DNA of 64,000 bases from Parelaphostrongylus tenuis (Eukaryota; Nematoda; Chromadorea; Rhabditida; Metastrongylidae). How positions within the stretch are numbered: position 1 is the stretch's first letter; every line of letters starts with the position of its first letter. The stretch covers positions 1-64,000 of the forward strand of contig JAHQIW010001931.1 of assembly GCA_019055375.1 (NCBI GenBank), written 5' to 3'. This document shows, piece by piece, positions 1 through 11,769 of this stretch. The notes under the pieces were generated by a model, which had not been told where the DNA came from, ran no database searches, and saw nothing but the letters and a program-made list of their open reading frames with translations. The position numbers and the translations under genes are program-made.

Positions 1-345
1 TTTTGATGGGTAGGATGCATCACGAGCCTATGTGTCTCCTTCCGGTGATCTCCACTTGGATCATCCAGTGGAACACTTATAAAAAGTGGTGAGTATGTAG
101 AGTGTTGATTTTGTGCTTGATGCGATTGAAATCTAGGTCTGGTGATTATTTCCAAAGGAGTAATGGAGGTGTTCGACTGATTAGATTGCGGACATTTTGA
201 CCTTTTCAGGCTTTGAAGAAGGCGAAGTGCCGAAACGTCAGCTTTGAATAAATTTTATTGTAACACCTCGTGTTTTGCTTGAAGAAGAAAATCAGGAATT
301 GTATTGAAGCATGCTGAGGTTAATAGACAGGCGGTCTTGGGAATT
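1..345 (+). mobile_element. Penelope-like element 3' UTR / pseudo-LTR with ORF start stub
   Basis: This stretch matches 60061-60370 over about 300 bases, and there it directly follows a PLE GIY-YIG endonuclease reading frame, so it is the PLE 3' untranslated region. It contains a hammerhead-like core, TTGAAGA at 213-219 and GAAAC from 232, separated by a short GGC/GCC stem. At 311 an ATG opens a frame beginning MLRLIDRR, which parallels ATGCCGAGG starts after the same UTR in the minus-strand copies near 58560 and 62975. That fits the known PLE layout in which a UTR-bearing pseudo-LTR precedes the ORF. The ORF stub is lost in a microsatellite after about 345. The left end lies outside the window. 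Confidence 0.75.
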
Positions 346-812
346 AATGTTAGTGATAATGGCAATGGTAGTGAAAGTGCTAATGATAATTATAGTGATA
401 TCGGTAGTGAAAATTATAATGATAATCATAGTGATAACGATACTTTCACAGTGATAATGATAATAGTGATGATGATGACGACAATGAAGATATTGACAGT
501 GATAGTGATGGCACTGATATTGATGATAGTGATTAGTTATAACGATGATCGTGATAATGATAGTGATAATGATGACAGTGATAATGATGGTGATAGTGGT
601 AGTGATGATAGTGGTAATGATAACAATGATAATGATGGTAGTGATAGTGCTGATAATTATAATGATAGTGGCAAGATAGCAGTGATAATGATAATAATGA
701 TAGCGGCAATGATAGTGACAGTGATGGTAATAGTGATAGTGATAATGATAGTGGTAGTAACAGTGATAGTGATAATGATAATGATAGTGGTAGTGATGGT
801 GGCAGCTTCCTA
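345..812. repeat. GATAATGATAGT-type microsatellite
   Basis: About 470 bases of imperfect GATAAT/GATAGT/GATGAT units. The period is a multiple of three, so long open frames rich in Asp, Asn and Ser (or Ile, Met and Val) arise automatically. They have no start context or splice signals and I do not regard them as genes. A sister array lies at 5986-6640. Confidence 0.9.
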
Positions 813-819
813 GTAAGTG

Positions 820-1005
820 GTTGTCTATGCCGAGGGAGAATTCTCCTCCGCCTTTGTTGTCACTCTCAACTTTTCCACAGTCTCACTCACCTACCGAGAC
901 GGCGGCGTAGTTTCGCAAAGATACGCAGGTGCCTCGGCTAGCGAATGCCGCGCAAGAGACGGCGCAACGCCGCCTGCCTATCAACGGTGGTCGTTAAAAT
1001 GTTAA
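820..1005. repeat. Unclassified dispersed repeat, copy 1
   Basis: GC-richer patch sharing ordered blocks with 7455-7690: a CTCAC-rich left part, then a block like GCGCGACGCTGCGTGCCTAT, then GGCGTTGGTC. Both copies are degenerate and neither keeps an obvious coding frame. Family unknown. Confidence 0.4.
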
Positions 1006-1560
1006 CGATGTTGTGAAAGATTTCCACGCTAAGTTATAACACTATAATTGGTTTGCCATAGAATTTGAACCTTGCATTTCGGTATCGAAGACTGGAGGCA
1101 AACCTCAGATATTTAGATCAAACCCAGCTCCAAACTTACATAGTTATATATAGTTTATATATAGTTGGTTCTTATTTGTCAAGGAAGCATTATAACAGAT
1201 TTTGGAAGTAAGATCTAGTGCAACAACAAATTTATCCTAGTTTACTTCCTATGACAATGAGAAGCCGTGGCTCTCGAAGACGTTTGAGTAGTTACGGTGG
1301 ATGATCATTGCGACTGTTAAGTTGCTGCAACTGCTATGTCTTTACGGCAAGGCAATCATGTTTATTTTGTTGTCAGCAAAGCTCCATTGGAATTAGCAAG
1401 GGCTCTTTCGAACCTTTTTATTTTTGGCGATGGCTACCGGTTTTCTTTCTTCAAGATCTTCTTGGATCGCTCTTTCGAGTTATCTCTCTTTTGTACTCAA
1501 TGGCTCTTCCTTCTCTTCGCAAACGACAATGGCTGCACAATCCATTCGATTAGCCATGAT
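1006..1560. other. No recognisable feature
   Basis: AT-rich sequence with only short chance reading frames. I see no splice-flanked exon, repeat match or RNA gene here. Confidence 0.5.
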
Positions 1561-2130
1561 ATAATCCACTTTACTGCAGTAATCTTCGCTGAGAAAATTC
1601 CATTTCCAATCGTTTCGTTGGCAATTGTGAGTTATCACGTATAGTCCTGCTCCTTATGATCAGCTCAGGCAATTTCTCATTTTGATAGCTCCATACTGAC
1701 CAGTCGAGCCTCATGAGACGTAGTTCAGATGTTTTTTTAGTCAACTGGGCTTTGTAAATTCCAGCAGTGACCGTGGAGAATGTACCGTTGTCTCTGAAGA
1801 ACTTTTTTGAATCCGTTTGAAGCTCGCTGACTTCTTTTTTGCTATGGTTTGATAGTGGTATGGAAACGAGAAACCTCGGCATTAATAAATATACTTTTGA
1901 CCGTAAGCATACAGGTAAAACATCCACATTTGATTGATGTCACCTAATCATTGTAGTCATATTTTGCCAGAAAAAACTTAAGGCGTAAGATAGGGAAAAA
2001 GTTCTCATCTCAGCCAATCCGACGACGTCGTATCTGATCTTTTTTAATAGTTTGATCAGGTACTCTACGCAAGATTCGCATGCAAGGAAACATTCGTTAT
2101 GAGTGCAGATTTCCACCTTCGTCAGCTACG
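1561..2130 (-). pseudogene. RTE LINE endonuclease fragment
   Basis: Minus-strand remnant of the apurinic-like endonuclease domain of an RTE-clade LINE. Near 2040-2110 one frame reads CVEYLIKLLKKIRYDVVGLA, matching the RTE motif in which a helix precedes KIRYDVIGLAET. Further downstream on the minus strand a frame contains SNHSKKEVSELQTDSKKFF and GNSQ-like blocks, corresponding to the linker and the region before the catalytic His. Frameshifts and missing segments separate the blocks, so it is dead. A paralogous fragment in the same orientation lies at 20070-20480. The RT domain is not adjacent. Confidence 0.7.
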
Positions 2131-2134
2131 ATTT

Positions 2135-2690
2135 AGATAGCCTGAAATGGCTCTGGAACACAGGGCCTTTACCGAGTCGCCTTTTTCACCTCTGTCATAT
2201 GTGGCGTCCTCTAGTTTTCAAGGAAATAAGGCTCAAAATTTTTGCGGTTTTTACTTTTAATATTCAGGTATAGTTCGTTTTACTTTGATAGCAAAAGTCG
2301 AAATCCTAACGGTTAGGCTTCCGATATTTCAAACACCAACCGAAGCTTAACTGTTGAATTCGACTGTTACATATCACCTATGCACTTCTTAATGACCTGA
2401 GTGGAGGTTATATCAGTGAGCTTATATCTGCAATCTGCTATAGCAGAGGCATATTCACACATACACGAATGCATGAGCACGCTTACATAAAAACAGAAGC
2501 TGTGTGCCAAATCAACGTATCAGAATTAGGGAACTCGTCTCTACTACCTGCTGGTATTTCACGAGTTCAGAGGGAGGAAGACTAGCTCGAATTCAACCTT
2601 CGGTTTTCAAACTAGACACGAGTTGCGAACGCCTTAAATTAATGAGAGCAAGATACGTGATCATAATGATAACTATCATAGAATTTAAGT
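2135..2690. other. No recognisable feature
   Basis: Between the LINE fragment and a tRNA-like repeat. A few short frames but nothing with family resemblance. Confidence 0.4.
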
Positions 2691-2775
2691 GGGCTCGTAG
2701 CCTAGTGATTGGTAATGCAGGCCATCAGGGGTGAAGCGCTGCTTCGATTCCCCCCTCCAACACTCTTGCAATGAC
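2690..2775 (+). repeat. tRNA-derived SINE fragment (family A-like)
   Basis: Contains a box A-like TAGCCTAGTGATTGG and a box B-like CTTCGATTCC about 45 bases later, as in the other tRNA-like repeats of the window. The acceptor arms do not pair, so it is not a tRNA gene. Confidence 0.5.
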
Positions 2776-2954
2776 GCATAAAAGACATAGCTCGGCTTTC
2801 TCCAAAATCACAAACACTCGACTTTACTAACACCTTTGATATTCATAAAGAGGCAAATTCCTCAAAAGCAGTTGAAATTGCACGTGAGATATTCAAAGAC
2901 TTTTGTAGACGATGGAACTAAGATAGTTTGAATGGCAGAATTACTGAGATCAAC

Positions 2955-3240
2955 TAGAATGTGTCGACGGGCTGTGTGTTATTAGAAAAATCATATGACT
3001 CAGCATATGTTCCGTTTGATAATACGGTATACAGCTACTTGGTATCCGAGCAAAAAAGTGCGATTATGAAGAATGTAAACAGGGGACTGACTGTTCTAGC
3101 TCCCCGAAAATTTTCTCTGCTTATGCCTACACTCTTAACCGTGTCAACAACTCTTTCCAAAAATTGCGTATTGACGTTACCAGCTTACCTGACGTGTATG
3201 TAATGATCACCACTCGGACTTATCAATTGTCAACATCATT
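2955..3240 (+). pseudogene. RTE LINE reverse transcriptase fragment
   Basis: Plus-strand decayed RT core. One frame carries LLEKSYDSAYVPFD, resembling the RTE palm motif DYEKAFDSV. A second frame about 65 bases downstream carries VKQGTDCSSSPKIFSA, resembling VRQGDTISPKLFTA, followed by a LRIDV-like block. The expected FADD catalytic motif is not preserved. At least one frameshift separates the blocks. It is one of the few RTE pieces on the + strand. Confidence 0.55.
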
Positions 3241-4015
3241 CAGGACATCTTCTTCTCTCTATTCAAGATAAACACTGACTAAGTTCTTTAGCAGGACAAT
3301 AAGTGAGAGATATTCGTCCACATTCTTCATTTCTTTGCTCAGACACTTCAGTACCTGCATTTGCTCTAACCTGCCGTTCCACAAGTGTTTCTCGAGTAAT
3401 TAGGCTAAATTGGTAGTTAAAGAAGCTTTATTCGTCTAAATCTTAAAGATGCTCGTCCTTTTCTAATGTTGGAGTACCCGAGTTGTCGCTCCGTAGGTGG
3501 GTTGTTCCCGCAATGTGAGTCTTTGGTGTCGTATCGAGTTAATTTGATTTAGTTAAGTGAAACATTGCTTGTTGGACTTATCTAATTCACTGTGTCCTCT
3601 CTTATACAAAGCGTATATTGATCTTGTGCAACCAGTTCGCATGCTTGGCTCATAGGCAACAACACACCATGCAAAAATCGGTGTTATATTGAGTTACAGA
3701 AGATCGCCCGTGATGTCATTTTACATCATATAAAAGAATGTTTGCTCTATAAGAGTCCTAGTGGCTAGTTATGAGTTAGAAATCCCTACTGAGAGACACT
3801 CACGTAAATGTAAGCCATTTCTAGATATCATGACCGTTTGACGTTACTCGGTATACGCGAAAAAATTTTCCTCAATGAGTGAATAGATTTTTCCCACCTT
3901 GGTATAATAGTAAATGATCGTCCATCACAAAGGAATTTCGTATAAAATTTTTTAACGTTAAAATCTAAATAAGAGGAAGTTTCATAAGCCCGATGGTACC
4001 TTCTCAAGCATCGCT
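3240..4015. other. No recognisable feature
   Basis: Upstream flank of the first srx-like locus. I searched it for the transmembrane 1-5 exons seen in the other two srx copies and did not find them. Confidence 0.4.
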
Positions 4016-5009
4016 CAACGGAAAAGACGCCAAATGGAAGTGCGCCTTTCTAAACAGGTAAATTAAATGGCTAACTGTTGAATGCATCGTACCGTTGAAA
4101 GCCCTTTGAGACTGTTCCCATTTATATTGCAGACAGTGTATCAAAATACGTTGCTCATTCTCCCAGAAATCTTTTTTTACTGCATCTGTCCGCTAGTTGA
4201 AGACAAATGGGCCTTATTCTTCACAGGCACGTTTCCATGGGGATTGTGTGCTGCTTTAGATGGGTGAGTTCACTAATAGCCTACTTTCTATCCGATTTCA
4301 CGGGTAAATTCAATTGTAAATGTGTATTGTAATCTTGCAAGAATTCCCACTGAAATAGAGAGTCAATAATATCCACACATGAAAACAATCAAAAACGAAT
4401 CGAAATGTTCATGAATTTTTATTAGCTATGTTCAGCTGCTCAAGAAGCTGATGTTGTTATGCATCACCCCAGCCACTTTCACCTATTTCAAAGAATATTT
4501 TCTTTTTGCGCTAGACTTTACATTGATGTTAGTTACAAGGATGCTACTGTACACGGTTAATAAAATTGATATCTGGAAGTCACTTGCTGTAAAATGTAGA
4601 AATTCTCTGAGATCACCCTAAAAACACAAAATTAGCAAAAAAGAGTTTTGTTTTTGTTCGATTTCTTCGTGACATTGAATTAGAAGTAGTGAAAAAAGCA
4701 CCTTCGCATATCTACCGCTCCATTGAACGATTTTCGCTTCGTCTATAACCTATTTTTCTGAATATTGAGAGTGGATTTTTGAGCTAGATTTTCTGCATAA
4801 CTGACTAGTTTGCAGATTTATTGTTGCTCTGTTCCACTTTCGGCTCTCTCTAATTGTTGTGAAGGCGTCACCTACAACATCATTCAAAGTGGGTAGTCGT
4901 GTCATTTCTCTCAAGATTTTCATACATTGATTTCCACACCTAACGCCGCCTTATTCATATGTTCAGAGTAGATTATTTGCAGGTAGCTGTGATCATCCCT
5001 CATAACTGA
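4016..5009 (+). pseudogene. Srx-type chemoreceptor GPCR, 3' half only (copy 1)
   Basis: Four exons match the 3' half of the receptor at 44035-51606. Exon 4016-4057 encodes QRKRRQMEVRLSKQ, the cytoplasmic loop before TM6. Exon 4133-4263 encodes TM6 and TM7, ending TFPWGLCAALDG. Exon 4816-4888 encodes FIVALFHFRLS. Exon 4983-5009 gives a short tail ending in TGA. Introns are GT-AG and phases agree with the intact paralogue. The AG acceptor before the first exon appears changed to CG, and no TM1-TM5 exons are visible upstream. The locus is therefore a truncated copy or a pseudogene, although the visible exons are open. The Srx assignment rests on the paralogue's TM1-TM5 motifs. Confidence 0.7.
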
Positions 5010-5985
5010 ACAAACAAATAGACAAGAACTCAGTGAACATGCTGCTGTGCGATATGGGTGGAAAAAATGATCTATATTCATTCCAGTAGTTTTCTAGATG
5101 GAATTCCAGTGATGTTCGTTGATGATGAATGATGTTCTGTTAGAGAAAATTCTAGATAAATATCTGCTAAGGAAAATCATTTACTATGCGGTGTTCGTAA
5201 CGACTTTATCGCGATCAGAAAATATTAACTGATAGGAATATTGATAATAGTCGGTTCTTTACTACTGCTTGTTCACAACAACAAGCATTTGGTAGTTGAC
5301 TTCTAGTTGACATTGTCGTCGACAGACAATTTGTCTTTGTTTTTTTACCTGCTGTAAAGTGGTGTCGGTGAAAATGAAGTGGAGATTTATTGAAGTTCAC
5401 AAAAGGTAAATCCTCTCACCTACCTATAAGCCAATTAAACGATTCGCATTCACATCACTAAATAACAGTTTCACACCATGACTCTTATGTGCAATGTGAT
5501 TTTCTCAACTACTTTTGTGCTATACACGATGTAATTAGTGTTACTCCTGTTCCTACCCAGTCATCCGAATATATGAGTAGTATTGTAGCAATCGATTCTA
5601 GCAAAGCGAAATAAACTTGGCTCAGCGATGTTGGTAGATAATCCTTTCAAGGACAATACGCGACCTTTTGTATCGTGCCGCGCGGCGTTGAATCTTAACC
5701 AGCTACTGTAATGGCGTCGTCGCGCACCGTGAAAAATGAGGAGAATTTCATGGTAAGAGAGACGCAGAATGTATCACACTGACTCCGTTGCACGCAGAGC
5801 TGTCTATCAGCGTATATGAAGACCTCTGGAATGATGGATGCGAGACAGACCCAGGTTTCGAGAGAACATTATTATCATGAAACGAAAAAATTTCAAAATT
5901 CATCAAAATTTATCAAAAAAGTTTCTACAGAGATAAGCTTAGTGAAAAGAAGTTTAAACGAGAAAACATCATCGCTGAATAGTAA
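5010..5985. other. No recognisable feature
   Basis: AT-rich flank without exon-like frames. A GC-rich patch near 5675-5730 (GCCGCGCGGCG and CGTCGTCGCGC) is unexplained. Confidence 0.35.
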
Positions 5986-6640
5986 CGATAATAATAAAGA
6001 TAGTAAAAGCTTGTTATAACGATAATGATAATTATAGTGATAATGATCATGGAAACGATAATGATGATAATAATGACTGTGGCAAAGATAACTGCAATGA
6101 TAATGATTGTGACAACGGTAATGATAATGACTGTGATAATAACAACGATATTGACTTTGATTACAATACCGATATTTCTAATGATAATGATTGTGATGGT
6201 GGTGATGATAATGATAACGATAATGATAATGACAACAATAACGACAGCGGTAGTGACGATGACTGTAATAATGCCAATGATATTGATTATGATTTATGAT
6301 AACGATAATTATAATGATAATGATTGCAGTGATGGTAGTGGTGTAGTGGTAGAGCACGCGTCCCGGGATAGGATGAAACGTGGGTTCGATTCCCATCTGA
6401 GGTCGTGTTTTTGCTCACCACTCAGTTCTCTAAGGATAACGATTGTGATAATGATAATGATAATGACTATGACAGTGATAATGATGGTATAACAACAGCA
6501 ATAATAGTAGTGATCGTCATTGTAATTATAGCTATTAGTAAAAATTATTATGATAGCGATAATTATAATGGTAATGATTGTGATATTGGTAAGATAGTGA
6601 AAATGATAACGGTAATTATTATTACATGGTGCTGAAAACG
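5986..6640. repeat. GATAATGATAAT-type microsatellite with embedded tRNA-like repeat
   Basis: Second long GATAAT-rich array, similar in unit to 345-812. It is split near 6330-6425 by a tRNA-like SINE sequence, after which the array resumes. Long frames in it are artefacts of the three-base periodicity. Confidence 0.9.
6330..6425 (+). repeat. tRNA-derived SINE (family A), inserted in microsatellite
   Basis: Box A-like GTGTAGTGGTAGAGC and box B GGGTTCGATTCCC are about 35 bases apart, with CCCGGGATAGG between them. This matches the tRNA-like heads at 27325-27570 and 33080-33220. The acceptor stem is not conserved. Confidence 0.65.
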
Positions 6641-6699
6641 ATCATGATAAATGTGTTTTGAGTGAAAATAACACTCATCTAACCGTAATTTAATGAGAA

Positions 6700-6835
6700 C
6701 AGAGCATGCGGCGCGGTGGTTAGGTGCTCTACTCAGCGCATAAAGTCAATGGCGAGATCTCGCGCTCATGGCTCACTGAGCCATCCATCCCTCCGAGGTG
6801 AGTAAGACGGAGCAGGGGTCTCGCATGTACTAATG
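6700..6835 (+). repeat. SINE family B, 5' part
   Basis: Begins GCGGCGCGGTGGTTAGGTGC, continues through a GATCTCGCGCTCATGGCTCA block, and ends in the CCATCCATCCCTCCGAGG block. This is the same order as in the longer copy at 31783-32092. Confidence 0.7.
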
Positions 6836-7000
6836 AGTCTTCCAAAGCCACCCACGCGTGATCTTATTGAAGTTATTCGTAGAGGTGAGAACTGAACGAG
6901 GTACGGGAATCATTTGGAGAACATACTGAAGAAAAAGGAGTAAATAAAGCATGTGATATGACAAGAATTGCAGCAATAAATAATGTTCATAGTTGAAAAT

Positions 7001-7255
7001 GGGGGGCTCCGTGGTCGAGTGGTTGTGAAGTCGGCCACGGCGTGCGTGGAGCCGAGCTCCACCCCTCCCCCCAACATATCCGGCAGTCAACAACAACGTC
7101 CTATGGAACACCACAGCAAGGCTATCCTCGAGATTGCAAGAAGAATCGCTCAACCAGTATTCTGTGCCGTCCAAGAAGACGAAAAACGATTTTAATGCTA
7201 GAAGTACTCCAATCCGCACAAAAGTCACTGTGATGACGGATCAAATAAAGCATAA
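7001..7255 (+). repeat. SINE family C
   Basis: Starts GTGGTCGAGTGGTTGTGAAG (box A-like). It runs through CGAGCTCCACCCCTCCCC, CTATGGAACACCACAGCAAG and ATCCTCGAGATTGCAAG, and ends near GATGACGGATCAAATAAAG. The same block order occurs at 25914-26165 and, inverted, at 49675-49895 and 54590-54860. Confidence 0.75.
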
Positions 7256-7454
7256 AAAAAAGTTGAGGTTGATCAAAAAAATTCTTTAGCGAAGTCGTTG
7301 ACGTGATATTGTAATGCAATCTGCAGAATCCTTTTTTGCCAAATAAGCCTCCTTTTGTAATCGTTTCCGCGTAATCTTGTCATTTTCTTTGAGTTACAGC
7401 CTCTGGCTGATTTCCAGAAACTGGTTGTTTATATTATGGACGTATTCGTCTCTG

Positions 7455-7690
7455 CCTTTGTTCTTGCTCTCATTTTCTCACTGTCTCAATCAGTTACGGC
7501 AACACAGGAGCTTTGTATCTTGGGAATGCAGACGCAAGAAACACGACAATCTCCCACAGGGAAGCAGTTGCCACCCTCTAGGAGTGCCCACGAGTGATAG
7601 CGCGACGCTGCGTGCCTATCGGCGTTGGTCCTCAAGTGATTATGGATACCTTTATAGAGGTAAGACAGGACAAGCAGCGTCACCCTTTGA
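7455..7690. repeat. Unclassified dispersed repeat, copy 2
   Basis: Shares block order with 820-1005, including AGCGCGACGCTGCGTGCCTA and GGCGTTGGTC. No coding frame is conserved between the two copies. Confidence 0.4.
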
Positions 7691-7699
7691 TCAAGCCGC

Positions 7700-8995
7700 T
7701 AACGGTGTTTGTTCCTTACACTGCTATTTCGATTACCAGTACGTCACTTCAACTCAATTGTCTAAATGATTACGAGCTATTATGGTTCTAAGTTGTCTAC
7801 CGTGATGAAACGGATGTCTTGCGCATGACCCAAGACCGAAATAAAGAATGTGTTTACGTCATAAGATAGTGTGACACAACAAATTTGAGATGTAAGGTGA
7901 TAAGCAAGAGAGCGCTTAATTGATTAATTGGAACAGAGTGTTGAGAGTGAAGATCGAGCCTGCGCCTTGCTTATCGATGGAAAGCCTTCATGCCCACTTT
8001 AACCAAACCATAAAGAAGATGAAAAGTCTCCAAGCAACATGTAAAGCATCACGCGAACTAGCATGAAGGCTGGAATACAGTATGTTTGATGACGAGTCGA
8101 GTAAAATACATTAAAACAATGTATTAATCGAATCTTTTTGCACTTTTTCTCAAATGCTTATATCACTCCAACCTTTATGAAAACTATGAAGTTTAGTAGA
8201 TGTATGCGAGAAGTGAGTGCATGGTTTCGTAAAAATACATTACCTGATCAACTTTGCAATCAAAAATCACTCGAGGCGTGATAACATAGATTTTTCCCTA
8301 GACTGTCAGCAGTGATTCACTAGCTTGAACGGCGATTTCGATAGTGTATTTGATAGTGAACCTTTGGTGTGTTGTTATAGCAAAGAAAATATTACGTTTC
8401 ACCTTCGGTGTAAATTATTAACTCGGTTCTTGCCTGTGTTTAGCTCTTCACCAGAAGTTTACTATACACTTGATAGATTGAAAAAGGCAAATCTAGAAAA
8501 ATGTTTGGTTTCATGGAAGGATTTTTTATTGCATTTAGCACATAAAGAAACATTGCGCTTCTCATTTAAAGTATTTGGCCATTCTCGCGACTTCAAATCA
8601 GCTGTACTGGAGCTTATATAGCCGAATTTATATGCTAGCAGCACTATATGATCACAAGAATAAATCATCACCGAGGATACTTTTATAAAAAGTTCTTAGT
8701 GAAATACAAAGCTTATGCTCTGAAAAAAGCCGATTTTCAGCGGAAAAATCAAGTCTCTGAAAAAGATTATACCAACCATTGTTATTGTAAACTTTGCCTG
8801 TTGCAAAACAGCGAATTCAATCATGTTGAGATTTAATGGAAGTCGGATTCCAAATTATTTCATACTCAATTATTCTTCTCTATTGTTATGAGTTCAAATT
8901 ATTCTGCACCAATCTAGCTGCTATCCCAACAGGTGATGCATTCTGTTTTGTTGCCTTTTTCCTTTTGAGATATGGTATGTTATGCATTTTGTGAG
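7700..8995. other. No recognisable feature
   Basis: Contains one 98-codon plus-strand frame at 8325-8621, which I could not relate to any family and which lacks clear splice context. Otherwise nothing seen. Confidence 0.4.
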
Positions 8996-8999
8996 CATT

Positions 9000-9990
9000 T
9001 CCAATAAACCACTCACTTGGAACTTGGACGGTCCGTCTTCACAAACTGAGCGGACCCCAGCGCATTTTCCATTCTTCTCGCCTTCTCACGATTGTCGTCC
9101 ATGGCGGTGGTTTCATTCGAACATGGCTACTAGCGCTAGTTTCATACCGTAATCTGTAGAGTACCGGCAGGAACGAATACAGTTGATGCGATTATAGATA
9201 TGAATACAGCTGATTAATTCTTCCTGTGAATACGTCCGCCCAACGTGTAGGTGGTCGTCCTCGGGGGCGAGTGTATTCTCGTGGTGTCCACTCTACAGTT
9301 CGTTTCGTCCATCTTTCCTCTGATCTTCTTACTACATAACCAGCCCATCTGTGTTTCGCTGTCGATGTGAATTCTTCTGAAACGCGAAGATGAGATAAAT
9401 TTCTAAGATCTGAGCTGCGCAGGCCGCATACGCGTTGTGAGTGCCGATTGATATTTAGAAGACATCGTACAAGCGCTCTGTGATTTTTTTTGCAGTAGTC
9501 TTGACGTGGTCAAAGTATCAGCCCACGTCTCCGCTGCATAGCAGTGCACTGGGAGGACTGTTGAATCGAAAAGGTTAGCGCGTAATTTGGGGTCCATAAT
9601 CTGGGTGGCTTCGTTGAGAGGCCCAAATGCGGTCCACGCTGCTTTCTTTCTTCTGCCAAGTTTTCCCTTCATATTGTTCTCTATATCCAGCGAACTTCCA
9701 AAGTACACGTACGAGGAGATCTCCGTAATTAAGGATCCTTCCAGTTTAATATGTTCATCATTGCACTATTGGTTTTTTATGGACTGTGTCTTCATTCAAT
9801 TTAAGCTTGGTCCAATCTTCTTCCCGCTTCGTTAAGTTCCTTCATCATCGTCTCTGCTTCAGTAGTGTTTTTCGGGAATAAGGCAATGTCATCCACAAAA
9901 CGAAGGTTTGATGGGAATTTTCGATCGACGTGTATTTTCAATAATTCACAGAAATTTACACTCAAAGTGAATCCCCGACGAAGACCCGTG
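9000..9990 (-). pseudogene. RTE LINE, RT 3' half and C-terminal domain
   Basis: Reading the minus strand from about 9940, a frame encodes LRFVDDIALF, the RT catalytic FxDD box. It is followed by YFGSSLDIENNMKG, RRKKAAWTAFGPLNEAT and LRANLFDSTVLPVHCYAAE, the signature RTE thumb and connection region. It ends in a Trp/Arg-rich tail near 9020. Frame changes separate the blocks. The 5' endonuclease half is absent. It belongs to the same subfamily as the copies at 10300-11765 and 12595-14690 (CYAAETWAD type). Confidence 0.8.
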
Positions 9991-10299
9991 TAAATCCGAA
10001 TGAATCCGAATGACTGGGAATGTGATGGATTAATAAAACATTGTGTACTGGAACACTTATGTACAGTCTCACTTCAACATCGCATTATTTCTACAACTTT
10101 TCCTAGCATCAGCCGTTGAAAACGCTTTCAATACTCTAATCTGTTCAGTTCTCGATTTTCTTCACATAGCGCCGTATTCCTGGTACGAGTTTTCTACTTT
10201 GCGCCTATTATGACGCATCTTACATTAAGTTGGAAGTGCTTCAGGAATTATAGCATCTCATAAGGTTCATGCTGACTTTGTTTGTACATTTTCTGCTTA

Positions 10300-11765
10300 A
10301 CACACTGCTACTTTGTACTTGGACGGCCGTCTTCAGTGGAAGTGCGGGCCCCAGCATAGTTTCCATTTGTTTCTCTCTCGCGCAACTCTCGTCTGTGGTG
10401 CTATTTTGTTTCGAGCATGGTGGCCTACGCGAAGCCCATTCTATGAATTCGAATTCTTTGTCATCTGCGGATGCAGATACTGACATTGACAACAAACAAA
10501 TGTGCCCATCGTTTTGCTGATCTTACAAAAGGGTGCTTGTATTTGCTTGAAGTCCAATCTGCTGTTCTTCTCGTCCACTTGTCATCTGTTCTTCTTATCA
10601 AATAACCAGCTCATCTGTTTTGCTATTTATGATAAATTTTTGGATCATAAAGTGAGATTGTTCTAAAAGATCGGAGCTCCACAAATCTCTTAAACGTTGT
10701 GAGTAACGGTTTACTTTTAAAAGACTTTGCTTGAAGCCCTATGAGTGGGACGCAGACTTCTTGACGTGGTTCTAGTATCAGCCTCACGTCTCTGCTGCAT
10801 AGCAAAGTCTTAAGAGGACTTTTAAATCGAATAGCTCAGCACGAAAACTGGGGACCGAATGCGATTGGTGGCTTTTTTGAGGGGCGCTAATGGAATCCCA
10901 TGCTGCTCTTTCTCTTCTGTCTAGTTCGACCCTCATGTTGGTCTTTATGCTCATCAAACGTCCAAGAAAGACGTGCAAGATGGTGGTCTCGATCAGAGAG
11001 CCATTCAATTCGATATGCTCACTTTTGCACCACGAATTCGTCATAAGCTGTATCTTCGCCCAGTTTATGTGTAGCAATCTTTTTTCCCACTTCCTTTGGT
11101 TCATTGCGCATCGTCTACTTCTCTGGCGCTTGCCGAAAAGATGACGATGTCGTTCGCAAAAAGTAACTTGGTAGGTAATGCTATTAGCCCGTATGCCGTA
11201 TGTTTTTTGTTCCCATCGAGCGACTTCATTATACACTGCAGTGCAACAATAAACAGCATTGGCAGTATCTGTCGCCTTGTGGAACCTCTTTTGAGATGGG
11301 TATTATTAGAGGTCTATGGAGAAAAACAATGTCGTGCTGCATTTTTGATAGCAGTCTGCTAATGTTCGTGTATAGGGCAAGTCTACACTTTGGTCGACTA
11401 CTGTTGAAAGGATTGCATTCGCCTTGACACTGTCAAACGCTTTCTCATAGTCCATAAAGGCTAAAACAAAAGGCATACGGTAATCGCGATGGACTTTAAT
11501 GACCCGTGACACGGTTTGGACGTGGTCCATGCAGTAAAATCCCTTACGGAATTCTGCTTCTCCAACTAACGTGCTCCCCCAAGATCGCCGATATGCGCGC
11601 AAGAATGATCTTCTTGTAGAGACTTTTGAGTACACTCAACAAGCATATTGGACAGAAAATGGGTCCACTGACTTTATCGAACCGTAGTGCTTCTTTTTTT
11701 GACACATAGCAACAACAACATTTACAAATGTGCCGGAGGCGAGCTTGCAACAAATTTTGTGATTA
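10300..11765 (-). pseudogene. RTE LINE, RT and C-terminal domain
   Basis: Minus-strand remnant longer than its neighbour at 9000-9990. From about 11640 the frame encodes FRKGFYCMDHVQTVSRVIKV and FMDYEKAFDSVKANAIL, which hold the first catalytic Asp of the RT palm. The second catalytic box reads FANDIVIF near 11140-11160, so the expected FADD has an Asp-to-Asn change. Then follow VELDRRERAAWDSI and LLRLCYAAET. The C-terminal tail ends near 10300. Frameshifts occur between blocks. The Asn substitution and frameshifts indicate a dead copy. Confidence 0.8.
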
Positions 11766-11769
11766 TTTG

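Noticed and set aside
304..813. Open frame of 169 codons rich in Asn, Asp and Ser
   Set aside because: It is translated microsatellite (GATAAT units) whose period keeps all frames open; no start context, splice signal or family match.
1336..1644. 102-codon plus-strand frame as a membrane protein
   Set aside because: Overlaps the decayed LINE edge, hydrophobic only through T-richness, no splice context or family resemblance.
6025..6492. Long Met/Ile/Thr-rich frame
   Set aside because: Same microsatellite artefact as above, on a related array.
8325..8621. 98-codon frame as a gene
   Set aside because: No recognisable motif and no clear acceptor or donor; kept as unassigned.
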